Source: Sediminibacterium ginsengisoli (GTDB lineage: Bacteria > Bacteroidota > Bacteroidia > Chitinophagales > Chitinophagaceae). Taken from it: DNA of 18,182 nucleotides. A program made the translations under genes and the position numbers. Under the pieces are notes generated by a model. It was not told the origin of the DNA. It was given only the letters and a program-made list of their open reading frames with translations, and did no database searches. How positions within the stretch are numbered: position 1 is the stretch's first letter; each line of letters starts with the position of its first letter. Below, one piece after another: positions 7,701-13,330 of this stretch. Where the stretch lies: assembly GCA_945860335.1 (NCBI GenBank), contig CAMAQW010000012.1, positions 1-18,182 of the forward strand, read 5' to 3'.

Positions 7701-9623
7701 ACCAAGTGTGGTAATAACTGATTTATTTGCAGTGTTTTCTTTTAAGTCAAGTGCAGCCTGTGTAAGTAAACTAATAGGTTTATTTACATCAGAAGTGTTG
7801 TCTACATTGTTTAGTGCTAAATTAGTTTTAGCTGCTGCAATTGTAATAGCTCCAGTACCACCATTGGCAACAGCCACAACACCTGTTATTTTGCTCGCGC
7901 TTACACTAATTATTTTTGAATCTGTAATAGATCCGTCTGTAACGGTAACCCCCGCAACCGCCGCATCTACATATGTTTTAACAGCGTTTTGCGTAGGGAA
8001 TAATACATCACTAGTACCAAGTGTGGTTGTAACTGATTTATTAGCAGCGTTTTCTTTTAAGTCAAGTGCAGCCTGTGTAAGTAAACTAATAGGTTTATTT
8101 ACATCAGAAGTATTGTCTACATTATTTAGTGCTAAATTAGTTTTTGCAGCAGCCACAGTGCTTGCGCCAGTTCCGCCATTTGCAATGGCAACTGTTCCTG
8201 TTATTTTGCTCGCGCTTACACTAATTATTTTTGAATCTGTAATAGATCCGTCTGTAACGGTAACCCCCGCAACCGCAGCATCTACATAGGTTTTAACGGC
8301 GTTTTGTGTAGGGAATAAAACATCACTGGTACCAAGTGTAGTTGTAATTGATTTGTTAGCAGTATTTTCTTTTGCATTAAGCGCAGCTTGGGTAAGCGTG
8401 CTAATAGGTTTATTTACATCAGAAGTATTGTCCACATTATTTAATGCTAAATTAGTTTTTGCAGCAGCCACAGTGCTTGCGCCAGTTCCGCCATTTGCAA
8501 CAGCCACAACACCCGTTAATTTACTAGCGCTTACACTAATTATTTTTGAATCGGTAATAGAACCGTCTGTAATTGAAACACCCGCTACCGCCGCGTCTAC
8601 ATATGTTTTAACGGCGTTTTGCGTAGGGAATAATACATCACTGGTACCAAGTGTAGTAATAATTGATTTATTTGCAGTGTTTTCTTTTAAGTCAAGTGCA
8701 GCTTGGGTAAGTAAACTGATGGGTTTATTTACATCGGTAGTGTTGTCTACATTATTGAGCGCTAAATTAGTTTTTGCAGTAGCAATTGTGCTGGCGCCGG
8801 TTCCACCATTAGCAATGGCAACTGTTCCGGTTAATTTACTCCCACTTAGGCTAATGATTTTTGCATCGGTAATAGATGCATCTGCAATAGCGGTAGTAGC
8901 AATAGCAGCATCTACATAGGTTTTGACGGCGTTTTGCGTAGGAAATAAAATATCACTATTGCCAAGTGCAGTTGTAACTGATTTATTAGCAGTGTTTTCT
9001 TTTAAGTCAAAATCAGACAGACGCACAGTATTTGACAACAAAGTTGTAAGTGCCGTTTGCTTCACATACGGAAGTAGCATAGTAGCAGTATCACTAATGC
9101 TTAATTTACCATTAATGGTTGTAACTACAAGTGGATTTAGTTTTGCGAGACTTACAGCGCCATTAGCAATAGTTGGTGCCGGAAAACTACCTGTAAAATC
9201 ACCAGCAGCCGGACCAACAGGTTCTGCAGCCAATGCAAATGGAACACTTTGTAACTGATTCATGCCAACAAGCGAAAAATTAGAAGCACCGTTTGGATCA
9301 ATTTCTAATTTGATATATTTTTTTCCAGTAGACCAATTAATTGAAGCGATGGTTCCAATTACATTTGTACCTCCCGGAGCACCAATTACAATCGTAAACA
9401 AACCAACATAGTTGGTAGAAACGGTTTTTGTTTCTTGGTAGGTTACAATTCCATTAGAAGCGCTATCAATAATTGATAAGCGAACGGTTATTACATGTGT
9501 AGAAATAGGCTCTCCGCTTGCATTTCGGGCAATACCTTGATAATTTAATTGTTGGGGGATTTGTGCCTTGGCACTTAATACTAAAACCAACATCGCTGCA
9601 ATAAAAATGTATTTTTTTATCAT
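4776..9623 (-). CDS. giant surface protein of phage-tail-fibre-like 105-residue repeats
   Basis: 1615-residue exported fibrous protein. Signal peptide 1-20 (ends AKA-Q). Residues 21-133 are the Bacteroidetes surface N-terminal module (PQQLNYQGIARNASGEPI ... LQSVPFALAAE). From 207 to 941 run seven tandem 105-residue units; an eighth is broken after residue 1011 by a unique segment (about 1012-1146); then come a half unit, two full units (1235-1444) and a final partial unit to about 1514. Each unit has L-K-E-N-T-A-N-K-S, FPTQNAVKTYVDAA, SITDAKI, ANGGTGAST and KTNLALNNVDNT blocks. The latter two, plus YLRLDGGTLVGDL and VNGVSPDANGD in the unique segment, resemble phage tail-fibre proteins. C-terminal domain 1515-1615 ends in D-Y-Y-Y. 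No T9SS domain or lipobox is visible. The start overlaps the preceding stop (ATGA), implying translational coupling. Likely a trimeric adhesive fibre (inference). Confidence 0.9.
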   Translation of the reverse strand: MIKKYIFIAAMLVLVLSAKAQIPQQLNYQGIARNASGEPISTHVITVRLSIIDSASNGIVTYQETKTVSTNYVGLFTIVIGAPGGTNVIGTIASINWSTGKKYIKLEIDPNGASNFSLVGMNQLQSVPFALAAEPVGPAAGDFTGSFPAPTIANGAVSLAKLNPLVVTTINGKLSISDTATMLLPYVKQTALTTLLSNTVRLSDFDLKENTANKSVTTALGNSDILFPTQNAVKTYVDAAIATTAIADASITDAKIISLSGSKLTGTVAIANGGTGASTIATAKTNLALNNVDNTTDVNKPISLLTQAALDLKENTANKSIITTLGTSDVLFPTQNAVKTYVDAAVAGVSITDGSITDSKIISVSASKLTGVVAVANGGTGASTVAAAKTNLALNNVDNTSDVNKPISTLTQAALNAKENTANKSITTTLGTSDVLFPTQNAVKTYVDAAVAGVTVTDGSITDSKIISVSASKITGTVAIANGGTGASTVAAAKTNLALNNVDNTSDVNKPISLLTQAALDLKENAANKSVTTTLGTSDVLFPTQNAVKTYVDAAVAGVTVTDGSITDSKIISVSASKITGVVAVANGGTGAITIAAAKTNLALNNVDNTSDVNKPISLLTQAALDLKENTANKSVITTLGTSDVLFPTQNAVKTYVDAAVAGVSITDGSITDSKIISLSASKLTGTVAIANGGTGANTVAAAKTNLALNNVDNTSDVNKPISTLTQAALDLKENTANKSLTTTLGTSDVLFPTQNAVKTYVDAAIATTAIADASITDAKIISLSASKLTGTVAIANGGTGASTVAAAKTNLALNNVDNTSDVNKPISTLTQTALNAKENAANKSITITLGTSDVLFPTQNAVKTYVDAAIATTAITDASITDAKIISLSASKLTGTVAIANGGTGANTVAAAKTNFALNNVDNTSDVNKPISTLTQAALDLKENTANKSVTTTLGTSDVLFPTQNAVKTYVDAAIATTAIADASITDAKIISVSASKLTGVVPVAKGGTGSATLTSGYVKAGVSEFTTSATIPVNDVTGAIKKVNGVSPDANGDLVLTLSLTYTGIYNGGNFSPTVPTPANSNIYIVSSDPTPSNNGRTFIYDGAVWREITANQASTDARYLRLDGGTLVGDLTVAATKKITITDQPASATDAANKSYVDAAVAGATIADGSITNAKIVSMATSKLTGTVAIANGGTGASTIAAAKTNLLLNNVDNTTDVNKPISTLTQSALDTKENTANKSINTALGTSDVLFPSQKAVKTYVDAAVAATAIADASITDAKIISLSASKLTGTVAITNGGTGASTAAAAKTNLALNNVDNTTDVNKPISTLTQSALDTKENTANKSINTALGTSDVLFPSQKAVKTYVDAAIATTVIADASITDAKIISLSGSKVTGVVAIANGGTGASTAAAAKTNLALNNVDNTSDVNKPISTLTGAALNAKENIANKSVTTTLGTSDVLFPTQNAVKTYVDAAIATTVIADGSITNAKIISLAATKLTGVLAVANGGTGVATITGIVKGNGASAVTAAVNGTDFSLVREIADEFSATAGQTVFTLTQTKSANSKLKMFINGVRISNTAYALVGTTLTYTPASNASYALTLNDRIQFDYYY
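5082..5921 (-). repeat. tandem 315-bp coding repeats, block 2 (2 full units plus a partial)
   Basis: Two full 315-bp units (residues 1235-1444) and about two thirds of a third (to residue 1514). A degenerate unit (residues about 1147-1234) directly precedes them. They carry the variant FPSQKAVKTYVDA and T-K-E-N starts not seen in block 1, so this block may have a separate amplification history. Confidence 0.9.
6801..9005 (-). repeat. tandem 315-bp coding repeats, block 1 (7 units)
   Basis: Seven uninterrupted 315-bp units within the giant surface gene (residues 207-941); an eighth partial unit continues to about 6591. The period shows in the recurring 'ctacata' landmark near 7021, 7336, 7651, 7966, 8281, 8596 and 8911. 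Units are close at the DNA level and differ by short exchanged patches. Confidence 0.93.
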
Positions 9624-10183
9624 TTTCTCTCTTTTATAATTTTAAATGCACCAGATTTTATTTTTTCACCAGCTAAGTTTTCAAGAATAAGTTTTATATA
9701 ATAAACGCCGGCGCTTAGCCTGGTTAAGTCTGTTTTTTCGATGAGTTGAAAAGCATTTTTATCAATACTAGTAGTACCTAATATTTTTCCTTCTTGGGTT
9801 ACTAGCTGAAACATTAATTTACCTACGGCAAATGATTGAATGTTGATGGTAATGACACCAACTGCCGGAATTGGATATATAATGACCTCTTCGGGGAGCC
9901 AGGTAGGCCTTGTTGGCTTATATAATTTGTCGAAGGGTTGAAGTACACCACTTGTTACATTCCAAAAAGTACCTACCCTACTTGAAGGAGAGCCATTTCT
10001 ACCAAAATAAGTTTCGATTAGGGTAGCTTCTCCAACGCTCCAATCAATGATATAACTGCTAGACACTATACCCGTGCCGCCGCTTGTATTTAAAATTAGT
10101 GGGCTTGCGGGAGGAATTACAACTTGAGCAAAAACCTCAAAATGTAATAAGGATATAAATAAAAAAAGTAGAATTTTTTGCAT
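9620..10183 (-). CDS. small secreted protein with T9SS type A-like C-terminal sorting domain
   Basis: 187 residues. Signal peptide 1-20 (ends VFA-Q). Residues about 25-85 form a short module (LNTSGGTG ... WSVGE ... TSGVLQPF) found ahead of sorting domains in many Bacteroidetes proteins. Residues about 99-187 look like a type IX secretion C-terminal domain: V-I-I-Y-P-I-P (the usual Y-P-N-P with I for N), a Gly-Lys beta-strand region, TRLSAGVYYIKL and a final FKIIKE. T9SS would move it across the outer membrane, usually with removal of the domain and anchoring to surface glycolipid. Its TGA overlaps the ATG of the giant repeat protein by 4 bp. It has almost no mature domain besides the sorting signal, so an accessory or anchoring role for the operon is possible but inferred. 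Confidence 0.78.
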   Translation of the reverse strand: MQKILLFLFISLLHFEVFAQVVIPPASPLILNTSGGTGIVSSSYIIDWSVGEATLIETYFGRNGSPSSRVGTFWNVTSGVLQPFDKLYKPTRPTWLPEEVIIYPIPAVGVITINIQSFAVGKLMFQLVTQEGKILGTTSIDKNAFQLIEKTDLTRLSAGVYYIKLILENLAGEKIKSGAFKIIKERK

Positions 10184-10319
10184 ACACGAAACTTTTAGAT
10201 AATGCTATGCAGCAAAACAAAAGAAGTGGAGCTAAACTATTTTTTTTATTATAGAATAAATTATTTGATATGTCGCAAGGCTATAATTACATGTAACATT
10301 GACGTATTGTCCGCAAAAA

Positions 10320-10721
10320 TTAATGTTTTAGGGATTCAATAAAATCTGTGGGGGATTGATTTTTAAATTTAGCAAAGGCTTTATACATCGTTTGTCTCGA
10401 TCCAAAGCCAGACATTTTTGCCAATGCTTCAATTGTATAATCTTCATGTTTGCCTTCTCTTAATAATTCTACTAAATAGTCTACCCTACTTTTATTGATT
10501 AAATCTGCAAAACCAAGTCCTGTATTTTTTTTAATGAAAGCAGTAACTATTATTTTATTTGAGTCTAAATCAACTGATAAATTTTCGATACTCGCTTTCT
10601 CTTTTAAATAAAAGTGCGATGCATAAAAAGCGATTTCAAAATTATCTTTAGAAATTTCTACTTTATTAATACTGCTTAAATCATCAAACTGATACCAGGC
10701 AGCATTGATACTTTGCGGCCT
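10320..10721 (-). pseudogene. AraC-type HTH part severed from its membrane domain by an in-frame stop
   Basis: 133 codons that continue in exactly the same frame after the TAA at 10722-10724 and end at their own TAA (10320-10322). They encode a linker (R-P-Q-S-I-N-A-A-W-Y-Q-F) and an AraC/XylS-type domain: helices around NFEIAFYASHFYLKE, a region with GLGFADLINKSRVDYLVELL, and the second HTH with YTIEALAKMSGFGSRQTMY and AFAKFKNQSPTDFIESL. No ATG, GTG or TTG occurs before the TTG and ATG inside the second HTH, so this part probably cannot be made independently. I read it as the C-terminal half of the gene at 10722-11369, lost through a nonsense change unless the stop is read through or is a sequence error. 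Confidence 0.75.
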
Positions 10722-11369
10722 TTACAGTATGCCTAACAAAAGATATATGGGTAAAACATGAGTCGAATAAACGCCCTTTGTGTACACATGAATAGGCAGG
10801 GCATTTTCTACTATATATAGTACAAATCCTAATATCATAAGTGTAATCCAAAAACGCAATGGTTTAAAAAATTGATTTTTTTGCTGTTCAAAAAATGTGC
10901 TTTTTGTAATAAAACCAACAAAAAAGAGGAAATATGCTGAAAGCAACAGCATTCGAAATATTTTTATATACCAATTTGTAGTAGCCGCTATTGTATATAA
11001 GTTCAAACTTTCTGAATGATTAAAATTACTAGGGGTGTTTGATGTAAATAGACCCACTAAAACAGCGCCGATAATACCAGCTACTATTTCAACAATAAAA
11101 AGCCAAGTTGGAATTTTATAGGCATACAATATCAATGCTATGTTGAACACAAATATGGGCATCAGATCAATTAATAACCTTACAATTGATAACTCAACCT
11201 CAGTTATTGGCCCTTTAAATAAAAATAAATTAATAACACTAGCGAAAGTTAGTAATCCAATAAATTGGATTTTTAGAAATAAAGAATGCTTAAAGTTTTT
11301 TGTAACTTCTAGTATTGAAAACAGGGAGACAAGTACAAAAGAGAAATACAAGTAGGTGGCAAAACTCAT
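10722..11369 (-). CDS. seven-helix membrane N-terminal part of an AraC-type regulator, stopped by TAA
   Basis: 215 residues, almost all membrane: seven predicted helices at about 3-22, 31-50, 62-85, 88-108, 130-155, 171-190 and 203-215. The last helix ends right at the TAA, which is odd for a complete protein. The frame continues for 133 more sense codons with an AraC HTH domain (10320-10721). Bacteroidetes commonly have AraC-family regulators with such a multi-helix N-terminus, thought to sense a ligand at the membrane and hold the HTH in the cytoplasm. Together the two parts make 349 codons, a normal size for that family. It lies 136 bp upstream of the surface-protein operon on the same strand, a plausible target. 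No start-site doubt: ATG followed by hydrophobic helix 1. Confidence 0.75.
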   Translation of the reverse strand: MSFATYLYFSFVLVSLFSILEVTKNFKHSLFLKIQFIGLLTFASVINLFLFKGPITEVELSIVRLLIDLMPIFVFNIALILYAYKIPTWLFIVEIVAGIIGAVLVGLFTSNTPSNFNHSESLNLYTIAATTNWYIKIFRMLLLSAYFLFFVGFITKSTFFEQQKNQFFKPLRFWITLMILGFVLYIVENALPIHVYTKGVYSTHVLPIYLLLGIL

Positions 11370-11391
11370 AGAAGAATATACGCTTGAAAAA

Positions 11392-11417
11392 GGATATTAC
11401 ATAAAATGTAAATATCC
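11392..11417. promoter_or_regulatory. imperfect 26-bp palindrome upstream of the membrane AraC gene
   Basis: Arms GGATATTACAT and ATGTAAATATCC pair with one bulged base around a short A-rich centre, ending 23 bp before the ATG of the split AraC gene. It could be an operator, perhaps autoregulatory, or a leader hairpin. The whole stretch 11370-11560 is very AT-rich and otherwise shows no gene. Confidence 0.35.
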
Positions 11418-11560
11418 ATAAGAACGCACATCTTTGTTTAATAAAAATGTAATTAAACTTAAATTATTTGTAACAATATTATTATTACATTGATAATCAG
11501 CAAAATAAAAATATCAACTTGATCAATTTTTTAATTTACAGCTATAAAAAAAGTAAATAA

Positions 11561-11576
11561 ATAGGAAATAACCTAT
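11561..11576. promoter_or_regulatory. ATAGG-N6-CCTAT inverted repeat, copy A
   Basis: On the minus strand it reads ATAGGTTATTTCCTAT, one base different from copy B at 13072-13087. It overlaps the stop codon of the transmembrane protein (11573-11575) and lies about 190 bp upstream of the membrane AraC gene, so it could regulate that gene. Confidence 0.4.
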
Positions 11577-13003
11577 ACTTTTATCAACTTTTGAACCTCG
11601 CTTATTTGATTTTTAGCTATAAAATACTCGAAATATCGCTTATCGGTTTCACTTCTTACGCTTAAAACCAACTGAATATCTTGGCTGGTAGCATACTTAA
11701 AGCGCTCATTAATTCCGTTAATAACATCACTTCTTACCTTTTTTTGCATCCCCACATTCTTGTCTTTGATGCCAAGTACATAGTTAATGTCATTAATGGT
11801 AGCTGTTGCTCCTACCAAAGATTTTTCAATTAATAGATCTATAAGTGAAAGTTCGGTTTGATTAAATGATACATCTAGCTTTTTAAAGCTTGGCGTTAGT
11901 GTTTCGTTGTTTCTTTTTTGAACCTTTTTTGATGGAACACTAAAAAAATACCAAAGTGACACTATAAATAAGAATAAACCAAGCAGTAGCGGCCATATAG
12001 TAAGTAGCTCAAATCTCAATCCCCACAAAGCATTAGGTTCTTTAACAAACTTAGATTCATCAATAACAATGGTGTCTAGTGCCCCAGTAGACGGGAAATA
12101 GCTATACAAAATACCCTCTTTATAGTACTGAATACTTGAATTGTCCAGCCTATTGATACTCTGCGCAAGCGTTCGATTGGTATTAATTGAAACCGAATTA
12201 TTTAAATAATCAATCCAATAAACATCTTCTCCATCCGAAATAAAATACCCCGATTGGTTATAAATTTTGGTTTTTGCGTTTTTGATAATGTTTAAATAAT
12301 TGGGTTTTACTTGGCCAATCTCTATCCAATCCCATGTTTTACAATCCAAATACATGACACCATCAGTAATTTTACCAGGTGCACTCTGAAATCCTTTAAG
12401 GCCAGAATTAATAACTTGCTGGTAGGGTATATAAAGTGCATATTTAGAAACATCATACCAACTACTACCAGGAAAAATTGGGTTATACACTTCTACATTG
12501 GTAGGAAAAACGTCCCATTCACCATCTTTAAAATTAAATCCCCTGATAGTGCCATTGGTTTTCCAAAAGCCATATCCTCCATGATTGTAGATTGTTTCAC
12601 CATTTGAAAAATAAAAGGCGCCTAAATTATAATTGATATTCTCGTTATCATCAATGCGTTTAAAATAGAGTAAAGTGTCTGTAGCTGCTATTTGTTGATA
12701 GATACGTCCAGCACCAGAAATTGCAATAAAAAAGTTATTTGGAGTTTTTATGGCAACCTGCTCTCTGATACCTAATACCGGATGGTTAAATTGAATAAAA
12801 GACTGAGCAGGACCACGCAATACCAGTGAAGAAATAGATGTGGCTATAATTTTACTTAAAAAGTAGCTGTTTTTGACTGTAATTATGCCTGTAGTATCCA
12901 CAGGAACACCTAATGAATCTTTGGCCACATTTGTTACACCCTGAGAAAACGAATAAATAATCGCAAAAAAACTAAAGAAGCCTAATAGAAGTAATTTTTT
13001 CAT
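11573..13003 (-). CDS. putative transmembrane one-component regulator (periplasmic sensor, TM, cytoplasmic winged-helix-like domain)
   Basis: 476 residues from the ATG at 13003, chosen because M-K-K-L-L begins a signal peptide (1-21). The in-frame ATG at 13036 would put 11 residues before it and falls inside an inverted repeat. Residues about 22-335 are periplasmic and beta-rich with kelch/propeller-like turns (YNHGGYGFWKTNG). A single TM helix lies at about 337-356, followed by basic residues (SKKVQKRNN), so the C-terminus is cytoplasmic. The last 100 residues (FNQTELSLIDLL ... INDINYVLGI ... MQKKVRSDVINGINERF ... DKRYFEYFI) look like a small helical DNA-binding or signalling domain found at the end of other Bacteroidetes membrane proteins; this is recall from pattern, not a confirmed family. 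Three copies of one palindrome flank the gene, which fits autoregulation. Confidence 0.65.
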   Translation of the reverse strand: MKKLLLLGFFSFFAIIYSFSQGVTNVAKDSLGVPVDTTGIITVKNSYFLSKIIATSISSLVLRGPAQSFIQFNHPVLGIREQVAIKTPNNFFIAISGAGRIYQQIAATDTLLYFKRIDDNENINYNLGAFYFSNGETIYNHGGYGFWKTNGTIRGFNFKDGEWDVFPTNVEVYNPIFPGSSWYDVSKYALYIPYQQVINSGLKGFQSAPGKITDGVMYLDCKTWDWIEIGQVKPNYLNIIKNAKTKIYNQSGYFISDGEDVYWIDYLNNSVSINTNRTLAQSINRLDNSSIQYYKEGILYSYFPSTGALDTIVIDESKFVKEPNALWGLRFELLTIWPLLLGLFLFIVSLWYFFSVPSKKVQKRNNETLTPSFKKLDVSFNQTELSLIDLLIEKSLVGATATINDINYVLGIKDKNVGMQKKVRSDVINGINERFKYATSQDIQLVLSVRSETDKRYFEYFIAKNQISEVQKLIKV

Positions 13004-13027
13004 AAATATTTGATTTTCAATGTATAA

Positions 13028-13045
13028 ATAGGACATGTAACCTAT
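13028..13045. promoter_or_regulatory. ATAGG-N8-CCTAT inverted repeat, copy C
   Basis: On the minus strand it reads ATAGGTTACATGTCCTAT. The arms extend to seven bases (AAATAGG / CCTATTT, 13026-13047). It lies in the presumed 5' leader of the transmembrane protein, 25 bp before its ATG. Its centre is about 43 bp, close to four helical turns, from that of copy B. Confidence 0.45.
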
Positions 13046-13066
13046 TTTTTACATTTGAATTCCTTA

Positions 13067-13074
13067 CAAATATA
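13067..13074 (-). promoter_or_regulatory. Bacteroidetes -7 promoter box
   Basis: TATATTTG on the minus strand, a perfect match to the TAnnTTTG -7 element of the Bacteroidetes primary sigma factor, 63 bp upstream of the ATG at 13003. No clear TTTG -33 element is seen at the expected distance. Copy B of the inverted repeat overlaps its upstream edge, as expected for a repressor or regulator site. Confidence 0.5.
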
Positions 13075-13087
13075 GGAAATTACCTAT
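13072..13087. promoter_or_regulatory. ATAGG-N6-CCTAT inverted repeat, copy B
   Basis: On the minus strand it reads ATAGGTAATTTCCTAT, near-palindromic with one mismatched pair. It abuts and partly overlaps the -7 box at 13067-13074, a position where a bound dimer would control transcription of the transmembrane protein gene. Confidence 0.5.
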
Positions 13088-13124
13088 TAGCTAACCCGTT
13101 ATTTCACCTAGTTTAGTGAGACAG

Positions 13125-13142
13125 TATCAAGGGTGCTTGATA
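13125..13142. other. 7-bp hairpin with 4-nt loop
   Basis: TATCAAG-GGTG-CTTGATA, perfect arms that can extend by a G-U and an A-U pair in RNA. It lies between the response-regulator unit and the promoter of the transmembrane protein. It may be part of a 3' end structure or of a small RNA together with 13153-13212. Confidence 0.45.
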
Positions 13143-13152
13143 TTCGTGTCAT

Positions 13153-13212
13153 AATACCGTCAATATGTTTATACACACCGGGGGGATGTTGTATAGATGT
13201 AGAGACGGTATT
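13153..13212. other. nested inverted repeats (9-bp outer, 6-bp inner stem)
   Basis: Outer arms AATACCGTC (13153-13161) and GACGGTATT (13204-13212) are perfect. Inside them TATACA (13170-13175) pairs with TGTATA (13190-13195) around a 14-nt loop containing six G. On the plus strand the outer stem is followed directly by T's (13213-13216), like an intrinsic terminator. On the minus strand it follows the micro-ORF stop by about 14 bp. It could be a 3' UTR structure or terminator of the minus-strand unit, or the end of a plus-strand small RNA. Confidence 0.4.
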
Positions 13213-13226
13213 TTTTATAGAAGAGC

Positions 13227-13304
13227 TTAGTCTTGATTTCTTCGCTGGCGTCTATAAATAATAATGATGATGGCTAAAATGCCAAAGATGATTGGAAATG
13301 TCAT
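13227..13304 (-). CDS. candidate 25-residue membrane micropeptide
   Basis: ATG-to-TAA micro-ORF starting 26 bp after the response-regulator stop, same strand. It encodes M-T-F-P, a hydrophobic core rich in Ile (residues 5-16, GILAIIIIIY) and then a basic tail R-R-Q-R-R-N-Q-D. This is a textbook single-helix small membrane protein with the tail in the cytoplasm. No family is recognised. The amphipathic layout and operon-like spacing support it; the short length means chance cannot be excluded. Confidence 0.45.
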   Translation of the reverse strand: MTFPIIFGILAIIIIIYRRQRRNQD

Positions 13305-13330
13305 ACTCTAAGTTACTAATTATTATGATT

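Noticed and set aside
6754..8289. Long plus-strand open frame (511 codons) antisense to the repeat gene
   Set aside because: It is exactly opposite the 315-bp repeats and repeats with them; the open frame follows from the composition of the sense codons. It has no start context or recognisable domain. The similar open frames at 8353-8919 and 5245-6150 are rejected for the same reason.
4776..9623. Prophage tail-fibre gene
   Set aside because: Signal peptide and Bacteroidetes surface N-terminal module, T9SS-type and FISUMP neighbours and absence of any phage structural, lysis or integrase gene in 18 kb argue for a cellular surface protein.
10184..10319. Possible promoter of the surface operon (TTGCGA ... 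TATAAT on the minus strand)
   Set aside because: Spacing is 19 bp and the boxes are of enterobacterial type, which Bacteroidetes do not use; no TAnnTTTG box is present (TAGTTTAG has one mismatch). Not strong enough to annotate.
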